From JAANXG01 sp963731035 (GTDB lineage Bacteria > Pseudomonadota > Gammaproteobacteria > Arenicellales > JAANXG01), in contig CAVSUY010000022.1 in the NCBI GenBank assembly GCA_963731035.1, positions 372,001 through 436,000 of the forward strand: a stretch of 64,000 nucleotides of DNA, in the 5' to 3' direction. Below, one piece after another: positions 27,225-35,911 of the stretch; within the stretch, counting starts at the first letter, position 1; each line of letters starts with the position of its first letter. The translations under genes and the position numbers were made by a program. The notes below the pieces were generated by a model, which saw only the letters and a list, made by a program, of their open reading frames with translations, searched no databases and had not been told where the DNA came from.

Positions 27225-27614
27225 CTAGAACTGCGGGAGACATGCGAAGAAACTGCAACCCGGTGAAGCCTCGCGTAGTTCCGTCAATTCCTCCGCTCCA
27301 CCACAGGACAACAAGGTTGCGGCCTCCTGCTGGTTTGCGGCTACGACCACAGTCCGCGATTGCCCGCCGCCGCCCTGGCATCCGCGACCCATGAACAGCG
27401 CCACGGTCGTTGGTCCGGTGCCCCCGGGCCAATCAATACTGGCCGGGTCGCCGCCTATGAGAAAAGCGTAGCAATTTGGCAGCGCGCTGCAACCAACTTC
27501 GGTAGTGGCCGCATGGGCGGGCAATACGACAGATTCGACAACGGGGCGGCTCCATACAGCGGGTAAGGTAACGGCAAGACCTTTCAACAACTTACGTCGG
27601 GAGTACTGCGGCAT
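27225..27614 (-). CDS. Small cysteine-containing protein with a twin-arginine (Tat) signal
   Basis: 129 aa from the ATG at 27614, chosen because AGGAGG lies six bases upstream and a Tat signal follows at once: SRRKLLKGLAVTLPAVW, then a cleavage-like AHA near residue 37. The mature part is about 92 residues with six cysteines (GCSALPNC, MGRGC, LLSCGG, PGCSFFAC), a glycine-rich loop and no recognised domain. Tat export implies folding, possibly with a cofactor or metal, before secretion. The first 31 bases overlap the degraded end of the GyrI-like frame. Function unknown. Confidence 0.7.
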   Translation of the reverse strand: MPQYSRRKLLKGLAVTLPAVWSRPVVESVVLPAHAATTEVGCSALPNCYAFLIGGDPASIDWPGGTGPTTVALFMGRGCQGGGGQSRTVVVAANQQEAATLLSCGGAEELTELREASPGCSFFACLPQF

Positions 27615-28057
27615 CGGAAGTCCTCCTCGGCTCTTGTTTTGTCGGCCGGCTGCGTCCGAACGCACCCTAGCACAATCGGTCGAGCAGAGGAAGGATGCAC
27701 GCCCTTTTCCGCGCGGGTCAAAAGGTAGCGCGCGCTTTGATCCAGATGGTTCGGAGAGCCGATTTGGCGCAATACCGCGCAACGGCCGGCAGGGATTAGA
27801 CTATTCACAACGCCGTAGGCATTATCCTCAATGTCACCGTCCACGGCGGCACACACACCAAAGCGATAGTCTTCCGGTGCGGTGGTGTTGGGGTCGTCGT
27901 AAAAAATGTTATACGTCCCGCTCTTGTCCGGACCGCAACCGTTTTCCCGCCGCCACTGAATGAATTTTCTGACGGTTTGCATTTCTTTCGATTCCGCACC
28001 GTGGTGCACCAATAAAGCGACTTTGGTTTCAGGAAAATCCACTATATTCACGTGCAT
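27584..28057 (-). pseudogene. GyrI-like small-molecule-binding protein, C-terminus lost
   Basis: From the ATG at 28057 the frame reads MHVNIVDFPETKVALLVHHG, FIQWRRENGCGPDKSGTYNI and FYDDPNTTAPEDYRFGVCAA. This is a stand-alone GyrI-like (AraC effector-binding) domain. After NHLDQSARYLL the match stops and the frame runs into unrelated sequence overlapping the Tat-protein start. The expected last 40 or so residues are missing. GyrI-like domains bind hydrophobic ligands or gyrase; this copy is probably dead. Confidence 0.65.
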
Positions 28058-28166
28058 GGTTCTAATCCCTCTCAACCGGGGTAAATGGATTTTATCCAGT
28101 CATTGTGCCCCGCGGCTCTTACAATTACCTGACTGATATGGCGCAATCACAGAGGTCAAGAACGGG

Positions 28167-28619
28167 GTGAAAATTTGGGTCGATGCCGATGCCTGCCCGG
28201 GCGTTATCCGGGAAATCTTGTACCGCGCCGCGGCGCGCACCGGAGTGGCCGTGACTCTGGTTGCAAATCAATTCGTGCGTACTCCGCCGCTGCCGAATGT
28301 TAACAGCGTGCAAGTCAGTCAGGGCTTTGATATGGCGGACAATGAAATTGTTAAACATGCGCATGCCGGCGATTTGGTGATCACCGCTGATATTCCCTTG
28401 GCCGCGGAAGTGATAGATAAACAGGCGTTGGCTTTAAATCCACGCGGGGAACTCTATACCAAAGAAACGATTAAAGGGCGCCTTAACATGCGGGACTTTA
28501 TGGATACCATGCGGGCCAGTGGCGTTCAATCCGGCGGTCCAGCCCCGTTGAATCAGGCCGACCGTAAGCGCTTTGCCGACCAATTGGACCGCCTGTTGGC
28601 GAAAAGCGCGGGGCATTGA
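28167..28619 (+). CDS. yaiI: YaiI/YqxD family protein (UPF0178)
   Basis: 150 aa starting with GTG at 28167. The family signature is complete: MKIWVDADACPGVIREILYR, VANQFVRTPPLPNVNSVQVS, ADNEIVKHAHAGDLVITADI and LNPRGELYTKETIKGRLNMR. The fold is PIN-like/NYN-related with conserved acidic residues, so a nuclease role has been guessed, but no activity is established. The gene is intact in an otherwise decayed neighbourhood and its composition is slightly less GC-rich than that of its neighbours. Confidence 0.92.
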   Translation: MKIWVDADACPGVIREILYRAAARTGVAVTLVANQFVRTPPLPNVNSVQVSQGFDMADNEIVKHAHAGDLVITADIPLAAEVIDKQALALNPRGELYTKETIKGRLNMRDFMDTMRASGVQSGGPAPLNQADRKRFADQLDRLLAKSAGH

Positions 28620-28620
28620 A

Positions 28621-28723
28621 TGCGGCCGCAAAGTAGAATGGACATCCAGGTAAACGCGCGAAAAACCAAGGCGGCAAATACGGCGGCCGAACCCAAGTCT
28701 TTACCGCCACCGCTGATGGGATG
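28621..28723 (-). pseudogene. C-terminal fragment of diacylglycerol kinase DgkA
   Basis: About 34 codons on the minus strand read HPISGGGKDLGSAAVFAALV, then AFTWMSILL. This corresponds to the last transmembrane helix of DgkA with its conserved G-x-KD-GSAAV. The preceding helices are not readable in any frame. It lies immediately after yaiI, tail to tail. The remaining 260 bp up to 28983 hold nothing recognisable. Confidence 0.6.
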
Positions 28724-28989
28724 AGGTTTGGTGCCGGGTTCAGGTCATGTATATCGCATCCACAGCGGCCAAGCGGCAAGAGTCACGCCGGCCAATTCCG
28801 TTGCCATGGGGTATGTTCCGGCCAAATGGCGCTGGCAGATGGGGACTTGGTGGAGAAATTGACTCTTGACAGGGACGGGAATGGTGCGGAGTCAGCAGAG
28901 CCGGACCCGGACGATTTCAAAGTCCTTCCCCGCCCGATACAATCAGCCCGGTCACCCTTTCACCCATCTGCGGGACACGAACTATGGAG

Positions 28990-29181
28990 ATGACCGAACG
29001 GTCCGATATCCTCGAGGCGGCGAGCCGTATTTATGCGGGCTGCCTGGCTTCGGGGAAAGTCACTACGAAGAATGAAGAAGACGCTATCCGTTATTCCCTT
29101 CACGTCGCCGTTGCCATGGCGCAGACGGTTGAGAAGCGGAACATATTCGGCGAAGGCGGAGAAGTACCCTTTCCCTGGTGA
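28990..29181 (+). CDS. Small conserved-looking hypothetical protein
   Basis: 63 aa from the ATG at 28990 (another Met two codons earlier). ILEAASRIYAGCLASGKVTT and EEDAIRYSLHVAVAMAQTVE form two helices of the kind seen in small cytoplasmic gammaproteobacterial proteins. The last 15 residues (NIFGEGGEVPFPW) may be read-through into the neighbouring transferase fragment. No function can be given. Confidence 0.5.
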   Translation: MTERSDILEAASRIYAGCLASGKVTTKNEEDAIRYSLHVAVAMAQTVEKRNIFGEGGEVPFPW

Positions 29182-29325
29182 TAGCCCCGGTGAGGTGTCG
29201 TCGAACTCGGACAGGCGGCTTCCAACTTGAAGGAGGCGCTGCACCATCGTGACTGTCGCCACAACGACGAGCAACGCGATGCAGCCGCAAGGACATTGAA
29301 CATAAGCCCCACGCCGATCAGAGGG
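29180..29325 (-). pseudogene. C-terminal fragment of a CDP-alcohol phosphatidyltransferase
   Basis: The minus strand encodes LIGVGLMFNVLAAA and, after a one-base shift, IALLVVVATVTMVQRLLQVG and SRLSEFDDTSPG. This parallels the end of the intact gene at 35127-35738 (VVLIGAGLLFNLLAPA, LATVTTVQRLLSVRSRLSDL). The catalytic half is absent. It is a remnant of a second, diverged paralogue about 6 kb from the intact one. Confidence 0.65.
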
Positions 29326-29436
29326 TTCCGGTTGTGGCGGGGATGAATCAGGCGAACTCGCGCCCTGGCGATTCAAGAACGAGCGGGCAATGGTGCTTGA
29401 ATTCGAGGCATCGCCGGCTTTGCAGTAGCCCCTGCG

Positions 29437-30015
29437 TTACTGCATCTTCACGATGGAGCCGAGCGTAGCCTGAATCTGGGCCAGCGTCAGGTTCCGGGCA
29501 CTGGGCAATCCGTTGATGGCGCAGGTGAGATCATCGACTTGCGGCTCCTGGTCGGAGTACAGCGTGATGGTGGTATAGAAAGTGTGGGGAGAGGCGGCCG
29601 AGTCCGCCGCATCAGCCACGACCTCGATCCCTCGACTTGCGAAGATGCTGTCAGGATCCAGGCTCGACGGGTTGTCGGGATCCAGTGCGGCATACGAACC
29701 CAGGCGTGTATCGCCGGTGGTGAACTTCGTGGGATGGATTTCACTGACGAGGGGTTTGTGGTCGCGGGTGGTATTGAGTCCGAAACTGCAGTAGGGCGCC
29801 CATGTAGTCAATTCATTCCAAGCCTTGGGCGCGCCGCCCTGGATGTAAGTGCGCGTGCCATCGGTCGGAAACCGCAGTGTCTGCGTCAGCTCGATTATCG
29901 AGCCGTTGGACAGGCGATATTCGGGTGTTTGATATCCGCCGGTGCTGGAGCAGCCAGGTATCCACGCAGCAACCAGACCGGCAACACCGAGCACCACCAG
30001 CTTGATCTGTCTCAT
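29437..30015 (-). CDS. Lipoprotein of unknown function
   Basis: 192 aa from the ATG at 30015. It opens MRQIKLVVLGVAGLVAAW, followed by the lipobox-like IPGC, so the mature protein should be lipid-anchored. The body contains YRLSNGSIIELTQTLRFPTD, WAPYCSFGLNTT and VVADAADSAASPHTFYTTIT, and resembles small outer-membrane lipoproteins of gammaproteobacteria. No catalytic motif is present. It stands alone between the decayed zone and the nitronate monooxygenase. Confidence 0.75.
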   Translation of the reverse strand: MRQIKLVVLGVAGLVAAWIPGCSSTGGYQTPEYRLSNGSIIELTQTLRFPTDGTRTYIQGGAPKAWNELTTWAPYCSFGLNTTRDHKPLVSEIHPTKFTTGDTRLGSYAALDPDNPSSLDPDSIFASRGIEVVADAADSAASPHTFYTTITLYSDQEPQVDDLTCAINGLPSARNLTLAQIQATLGSIVKMQ

Positions 30016-30256
30016 TGAGATACTCGTGTCACAAAGATCGAGTGAACGACCGTGCAACGATGATCGTCTTCAACCGGTTAACGGGACCGGACTTGTCGCC
30101 CTCGCGGTACCGTCACTCTTGCCCTGCAGGGGCCCGCTGACGCGTCGACCGCATCCTTCAAACATGAAATGCAGTGTACCAGGTTCCCGCCGTTTGGGGG
30201 ATCGTGATATCGGCAACGGCAGGCCCAGAAAGGAGAAATTGACACGACCAGGCGCG

Positions 30257-31255
30257 TCAAAGCCGTCCTGCCAACCGTTGAATAATCTGTTCCGCCTGCG
30301 CATTTATTTCTCGTACGATATCCGAGGCCGATTGGACTCGGCTGACCAAACCCACACCTTGCCCGGCCCACAGCGAAAGGGCTTCGATATCGCCTTCCAA
30401 GCGGGCTGTTGCCGTCCATGACTCATACCGACGTACTTGATAGCCAGATGGATCCGTGGCCAGTATGTCGTCCCTGCCGGGACGCTGATCACGAGGTGGT
30501 CGACCCGAATTGACCCAGGTCTGGTAGGTGCTGTTGCGCAAAGCTCGATGTGGAGCATCGGGCCAACCGTGATCGAACAAGGTTGTATAGACTGTGTCGG
30601 ATATTCCCGCGTGGAGCAATCGTTCGAGATACTCGGGCGCCACCGACGCTTCCTCGCTTGCCAGGAACCGGGTGCCGATGTAGGCGCCCGCCGCGCCCAC
30701 AGCCAGTGCGGCCGCCATTCCCCGCCCATCGGCTATACCCCCGGAAGCCAATACGGGAACCGACGAAACCTCCTTCGTTATATTTGCAACCAAAGGCAGA
30801 AGCGCGACGTCTCCCTTGACGTGCCCTCCCGCTCCAAAGCCCTGGGCGACGATGATATCGACGCCGCAATCGGCTGCGTGGCGAGCTTCCTCGACGCTGG
30901 CGAGCTGAAGCATTAGGAGGCAACCGGCGGCGTGGACACGATCCACATAAGGCGCCGGGTCGCCCCAGAAAAGATTGACAACAGGGACTTTCTCGCCCAG
31001 AGCCACCTCCAGCGCTTCCTCGAATTGTCCTTCGTACGGCAATAAACAATGGGCACTGAACGGCCCCGTGGTGAGTTCGCGGGTCTGTCGAACGACCTGG
31101 AGAGCGGCATCGCCATCGAGGCCTGTCAAAGTGACAGTCCCCAGACCTCCAGCGTTCGACACAGCCGCTGCCAATTCGGGTACCGCTGCCCCTCCGATAG
31201 CCGCTTGGACAATGGGTACGTCTATTCCCAACAGATCACAGAACTCGGTTCTCAT
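30257..31255 (-). CDS. Nitronate monooxygenase / NPD-family flavoprotein
   Basis: 332 aa from the ATG at 31255, preceded by GAGGAAAG. A TIM-barrel FMN enzyme that oxidises alkyl nitronates or related activated C-H substrates. Family elements visible are VPIVQAAIGGAAVPELAAAV, SNAGGLGTVTLTGL, DIIVAQGFGAGGH (the conserved QG-E/F-AGGH catalytic region, with His), VPVLASGGIADGRGMAAAL and GAAGAYIGTRFLAS. It is intact, with normal length. The LysR gene at 31501 diverges across a 245-bp intergenic region, so that regulator is the likely controller. True substrate unknown. Confidence 0.9.
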   Translation of the reverse strand: MRTEFCDLLGIDVPIVQAAIGGAAVPELAAAVSNAGGLGTVTLTGLDGDAALQVVRQTRELTTGPFSAHCLLPYEGQFEEALEVALGEKVPVVNLFWGDPAPYVDRVHAAGCLLMLQLASVEEARHAADCGVDIIVAQGFGAGGHVKGDVALLPLVANITKEVSSVPVLASGGIADGRGMAAALAVGAAGAYIGTRFLASEEASVAPEYLERLLHAGISDTVYTTLFDHGWPDAPHRALRNSTYQTWVNSGRPPRDQRPGRDDILATDPSGYQVRRYESWTATARLEGDIEALSLWAGQGVGLVSRVQSASDIVREINAQAEQIIQRLAGRL

Positions 31256-31500
31256 CTCTTTCCTCACCGGGCACGTATGCCTTTGGTTCAATACCCCCGC
31301 TCTCCGTAAGTCACAATGAGGGATGTACGGACACTGGGATACGATTCGCGCTTTCGTCCCTGACCGCAACCGCACAGGCCGCCGCCAGCAAAGGTGTGCA
31401 GTCTTCTCACGAATTCCTCGAAGACTTCGTTGGAAGCAACGTAGGCGCTCCAACCGGCCACGACAAGTGAAAGTTCTTTTATTTTTACCGTAGAAATTCT

Positions 31501-32463
31501 ATGCTGAAAATGATGTCCAGCCACCTGCCACCACTCACCGCTCTACGCGCTTTCGAGGCTGCCGCCCGTCATTTGAGCATCAAAAAAGCAGCCGAGGAAT
31601 TGCACGTCACTCCTGCGGCGGTCGGCCATCAGATCAAGGTGCTCGAGTCCTACGTGGGGACGCAATTGTTTCGACGACTCAATCGTGGATTGCGGTTGAC
31701 GAATGCCGGCGAGGCCTGCCTTCCGCAGTTGCGCGATGGATTCGCCCTGCTGTCACGCGGAGTCGAACGAGCCATGGCGCGAGACCACCGTCCGAGACTG
31801 GTCGTCTCAGTGGCTCCGGTTCTGGCCGTCAAGTGGCTGGTGCCGCGGCTGGACCGTTTCCTCGAGGCTCAGCCTGACCTTGAGCTGCGTATCGAGACAA
31901 CCACACGTGTCGTTGATTTGGAAAGAGAGGAGATCGATATCGGGGTGCGTTTCTCGCCCGGTGCGTCGCCGGGGATCCGCGCGGATCTGCTGTTTCACGA
32001 GAATGTGTCGCCCGTTTGCAGTCCGGCGCTTTGCCGAGGCCCGCGGGCGATTCGTAAGCCAACGGATTTGCGTTGGCATACGCTTATCCACGTCATGGGA
32101 GAAACACAGGACAGGACCTGGCCAAGCTGGCCGGGCTGGCTCGAATCAGCAGGGTCGACGGAGGTCGACGGTCGGTCCGGACCACGATTCAACCAAACGG
32201 GTACAGCGGTTCAAGCCGCTATCGAGAAACAAGGCGTCGCACTGGTGGGTTACGTCTGTATTGCGGATGAACTTGCTTCCGGACAACTGGTCCGCCCGTT
32301 CGGGAACTCTTTCAGATTTCAAACCGAGTTCGCTTACTATGTGGTGTTCGCAGACTCCCGTGACCACCGTCCCGAGGTCGAGTCATTCCGCTCCTGGCTG
32401 ATCGAGGAAGCCGACAGCGATCCTTCCAGGCGATCAACGCGGCCCCGAGCCCGAACAGACTGA
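31501..32463 (+). CDS. LysR-family regulator, GcvA-like
   Basis: 320 aa with the GcvA-type opening LPPLTALRAFEAAARHLSIK, then VTPAAVGHQIKVLESYVGTQ (DNA-binding helix), and the effector domain after residue 90 (RLVVSVAPVLAVKWLVPRLD). GcvA-like members often control amino-acid or nitrogen compound catabolism. It is divergent from the nitronate monooxygenase gene and probably regulates it. The start is the ATG at 31501, with further Met codons at positions 4 and 5 equally possible. Confidence 0.9.
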   Translation: MLKMMSSHLPPLTALRAFEAAARHLSIKKAAEELHVTPAAVGHQIKVLESYVGTQLFRRLNRGLRLTNAGEACLPQLRDGFALLSRGVERAMARDHRPRLVVSVAPVLAVKWLVPRLDRFLEAQPDLELRIETTTRVVDLEREEIDIGVRFSPGASPGIRADLLFHENVSPVCSPALCRGPRAIRKPTDLRWHTLIHVMGETQDRTWPSWPGWLESAGSTEVDGRSGPRFNQTGTAVQAAIEKQGVALVGYVCIADELASGQLVRPFGNSFRFQTEFAYYVVFADSRDHRPEVESFRSWLIEEADSDPSRRSTRPRARTD

Positions 32464-32578
32464 TTGATCATCGGGGCCCAATGGTGGTTCCGATCTCCAG
32501 GACAGACTCGTCGCCTCGTGACCGATGAACGATCGGCCAGTTGGAACCGCAGGCTTGGGATCAGCCTGCTGAACTCCT

Positions 32579-34942
32579 TTACTTTTCAGTCATTACCCAG
32601 ACCCCATCCCAGTCATCGGGTGGCGGCGTATCCTGGTAATGGCGACAACGCTTGAGATAGATCTGAGACGGCATATCCCCACGATGCAGATCAAGCGTGG
32701 ATTCAAAGCAACCGATGGCCTTTTTCCAGTCGCGCTTCCGGTACAGGTCTATCCCCTGTTGAAACCGGTCCAGAACGCGATCCAGGCTGGGAAAGGAACC
32801 CGTCGAATGATAGTCCAGCCCTTCGAATATCGAGACCGGCTTGTTCTTGCCTTTCACTCGAATCAGATCGACTTCTCGACAGCGCACAGGGTTGGTCAAT
32901 GCCTTGGCCGTCGCCTCGCTCCAGAGAATATTCACCCCATAGTACTTCGTCGCTCCCTCCAGGCGCGAGGCCAGATTGACCGTATCACCAATCGCCGTGT
33001 AATCCATTCTTTTCAGCGACCCGATATTCCCGGAAACCAACTCACCGGTTGCCATTCCCACTCCAATGCGGAGTTCGACCTTTCCTTCCTTTCTCCGTTT
33101 CTCATTGAAAATACGGAGCACTCCCATCATCTCATTTGCAACCAAAACCGCGTTATCCGCGTCCTTGGGACTCTCAAACGGCGTGCCAAACACAGCCATT
33201 ATGGCGTCGCCGATGTACTTGTCGAGTATCCCGCCATGACTGAAGATAACGTCAATCATGTCGGTAAAATACTCGTTGAGCAGGGAGACTGTTTGCCGGG
33301 GACCCAACTCCTCGGCTATCGTGGTGAAATCTCGAATATCCGAAAAGAGAACAGTCGCCAGCTGCGCAGTGCCTCCTAAGGCGTCCTCCCCCCCTACATC
33401 GAGCAGCCTGTCGGCCACCTCCTTTGTCATATACCGGGCCATCGTGCTCTTGATCCGCTTTTCTCTCGTTATATCTTCGAAAACGAGCATGAAGCCGATT
33501 TGTTCCTTACCTATATTGACCAGCGGGACCACCGTCAGGTTTACCGAGCTGGAGCCGCCGTCTCCCAGCAGGATATCGGCATCCATGGTGATGTCCGTCT
33601 CGCCCGATCGCTTTACGTTTTCAATACTGTCCAGTATCCAACGGTTCTGATCCTGCGAAAAGACATTTGACACCGAGCGGTTTGCGATATCGTCTTTCTG
33701 ACGGTGAAGTATCCGCGTAAGCGCGTCGTTTGCCTTGATAACGATGAGATCCGCGCTGAGGGTCATCACGCCATTGCTGAGACTCCTAAGGATACTTTCG
33801 TTGTAATTTCGCTCGTTGAGGACATCTTCAAAGAGCTGGGCGTTTTCAAGGGCGATCGCGACCTGATAGCTGAAAGCCCGTAACCGGTTCTCGTCATTTC
33901 GATTGAACGGGCCTTTCCGCTTGTTCAGCACCTGAAGAACCCCGAGTTTCCGACCGCTCTTGTTCGCGATCGGCATACAGAGCATGTTACGCGTCCGATA
34001 ACCCGTATTACGATCCACGTCCGGGTTGAAACGTTCGTCGGCGTAAGTGTCGGGGATATTTATCGATTGACCGCTGGTGAAACAGCTGCCGGCAATACCC
34101 GCGGAACTGGGAAACCGTATTTCCTTCTCGAGGCCCTCTGCCACCTGAGACCAGAGCTCCCCGGTCCTTGAGTCATATATGAAGAGTGAGCTCCTATCCG
34201 CATTCAGCATGTCTGTGACGATACTGATGACCTGATTCAGGAGTTCATCCAGCTGCAGGTTCGAAGATATTACCTCGTTCACCTCGAGGAGTTGTGCTTC
34301 TTCTCTTTGCTGCCGCTGTACCTCCTCGAACAATCGAGCGTTTTCCAGAGCAGAAGCCGCCTGAGAGGTCAGCGCCTCCAGGAGCGCGAGATCGCTGTCA
34401 TCAAAATGCCCCTTGCGTCTGTTGAGCACCTGGAAAACGCCAATGGCCTGACCGTCCTTGGCAAGCACGGGAACGCAAAGCATGTTGCGGGTTTTGTAAC
34501 CTGTCTCCCTGTCAAAGTCCGGATTGAATCGCGGATCCCCATAGGCATCTGAAATTACTGCTGCCTTCCGCTCATGGAAGACGGCTCCCGCTACTCCGAG
34601 GCGGCTGGGGAACCGTATATCCCCGATTGAGTCTCCCTGCAACACCCGCGAAAACAACTCATCGGTATCCGGGTCATAGACAAAAAGCGTACTCCGGTCG
34701 GCGTTCATGGCCTCCGTGACAATATCCATCAACCGCGGCAGTAGAACGTCAAGGCTCAGCGAATCCGAGGTCCTGCTCGAAATCTCAACGAGTGTGGAGA
34801 TTCGCAGAAGGAACTGTCCAATCGTCCCAATTAGCTCGTCCCGTTCGGTAGAAGACAAAGCAGCGAGGATTTCATCGAGGTCGGATTGCTGCAGGCGACG
34901 CTCGAAGACCTTCTTGATAAGATCTATCTCTGGATTTGCCAA
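32579..34942 (-). CDS. Class III adenylate cyclase with GAF-GAF-PAS sensory domains
   Basis: 787 aa, cytoplasmic, making cAMP from ATP. GAF1 spans residues about 60-205 and GAF2 about 228-372. Both carry the NxxxxR-like TRNMLC motif found in cyclic-nucleotide-binding GAF domains of CyaB/PDE type. A PAS domain spans 383-490. The catalytic domain starts near 520, with metal-binding Asp535 (FSDIRDF) and Asp579 (GDAIMAVFG), and the KRMDYTAIGDTVNLASRLE stretch indicating adenylate specificity. A TPR-like tail (about 720-775) ends the chain. It is a monocistronic-looking gene 180 bp from the CDP-alcohol transferase. It is likely self-regulated by cyclic-nucleotide binding to the GAF domains, by analogy with cyanobacterial CyaB. 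Confidence 0.92.
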   Translation of the reverse strand: MANPEIDLIKKVFERRLQQSDLDEILAALSSTERDELIGTIGQFLLRISTLVEISSRTSDSLSLDVLLPRLMDIVTEAMNADRSTLFVYDPDTDELFSRVLQGDSIGDIRFPSRLGVAGAVFHERKAAVISDAYGDPRFNPDFDRETGYKTRNMLCVPVLAKDGQAIGVFQVLNRRKGHFDDSDLALLEALTSQAASALENARLFEEVQRQQREEAQLLEVNEVISSNLQLDELLNQVISIVTDMLNADRSSLFIYDSRTGELWSQVAEGLEKEIRFPSSAGIAGSCFTSGQSINIPDTYADERFNPDVDRNTGYRTRNMLCMPIANKSGRKLGVLQVLNKRKGPFNRNDENRLRAFSYQVAIALENAQLFEDVLNERNYNESILRSLSNGVMTLSADLIVIKANDALTRILHRQKDDIANRSVSNVFSQDQNRWILDSIENVKRSGETDITMDADILLGDGGSSSVNLTVVPLVNIGKEQIGFMLVFEDITREKRIKSTMARYMTKEVADRLLDVGGEDALGGTAQLATVLFSDIRDFTTIAEELGPRQTVSLLNEYFTDMIDVIFSHGGILDKYIGDAIMAVFGTPFESPKDADNAVLVANEMMGVLRIFNEKRRKEGKVELRIGVGMATGELVSGNIGSLKRMDYTAIGDTVNLASRLEGATKYYGVNILWSEATAKALTNPVRCREVDLIRVKGKNKPVSIFEGLDYHSTGSFPSLDRVLDRFQQGIDLYRKRDWKKAIGCFESTLDLHRGDMPSQIYLKRCRHYQDTPPPDDWDGVWVMTEK

Positions 34943-35126
34943 GGATGTGTGGAGCCGATAAGCGAGTTGTATCCTGTTTGGACGGACAGACTATATATCG
35001 CGGCGACGCGCCGGCTCAACCAGGAAATAGCGAACAATACCCGCCGCCGACCGGGCTTACGAAGCGGTCGGGGAAATCCCCTGCCAATCACCGTTGAACA
35101 GCGTCCGGGAATCCCGAACGCCGGCG

Positions 35127-35738
35127 TCACTCGGCGGAGGTCTCTTCGAGATCGGACAGGCGGCTTCGAACGGACAGCAGGCGCTGCACGGTGGTCACGG
35201 TCGCCAGGATGGCGAGTAGGGTTATCGCGGGCGCGAGGAGATTGAACAGCAGGCCCGCGCCGATAAGGACGACCCGCTCGGCACGGGTGGCCAGGCCGGT
35301 CTTGCAGTTGGCGCCGAGGGCCTCGGCGCGGGCACGGGTATAACTCACCATGAAGGACGCAAGAAGCGCATAGGCGCTGATTGCGGCGACCGCCTCGGCG
35401 TGCGCCGCGGCGAAGTGGTAAACGGCGGCGGTGAGCACCAGGCCTTCCGAAATGCGGTCCAGGGAAGAGTCGAGGAAGGCGCCTTTGCGCGCCGCCATTC
35501 CGCTGTGGCGGGCCAAGGCGCCGTCGAGAAGATCCAGCGCGCTGCCGATCAGCCAGACGACACCGGCGCCGCGCAACGCGCCGCCGGCCAGGCATGCCGC
35601 CGCGGCCGCGGACAGCACCAACCCCGCGATGGTCACGCCGTCGGGCGTGACACCGGTCCGGGCCAGCCAGCGAGTCGCCGGCGCGCTCAATATGTTGGCG
35701 CGGTCATGCAGCCTTTCGCGAAGCAGCTCCAGGCTCAT
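35127..35738 (-). CDS. CDP-alcohol phosphatidyltransferase family membrane enzyme
   Basis: 203 aa from the ATG at 35738; the longer frame upstream has no membrane character and is not used. The catalytic signature D-x2-DG-x2-AR-x8-G-x3-D-x3-D is complete (SALDLLDGALARHSGMAARK, then GAFLDSSLDR, near residues 66-95). Several hydrophobic helices surround it. Such enzymes move a phosphatidyl or phospho-alcohol group from a CDP-linked donor to an alcohol, in phospholipid or phospho-inositol synthesis. A degraded C-terminal copy of a paralogue lies at 29180-29325. The exact acceptor cannot be told from sequence. Confidence 0.85.
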   Translation of the reverse strand: MSLELLRERLHDRANILSAPATRWLARTGVTPDGVTIAGLVLSAAAAACLAGGALRGAGVVWLIGSALDLLDGALARHSGMAARKGAFLDSSLDRISEGLVLTAAVYHFAAAHAEAVAAISAYALLASFMVSYTRARAEALGANCKTGLATRAERVVLIGAGLLFNLLAPAITLLAILATVTTVQRLLSVRSRLSDLEETSAE

Positions 35739-35911
35739 ACGGGAACACTCTTGCACGGGTCCGGCCGACGGAGCCGCAACGACGGGCAAGCGGGAAAAGT
35801 GGCTGTCGTTAGACGGCCGGGGCTCACTGTGCGCATGCACGAAGGATAACCATGCGGCGGGCAAAACGCCACGAGCACACCCGCATGATCGAATCCGCCG
35901 CCGCGGCGCCG

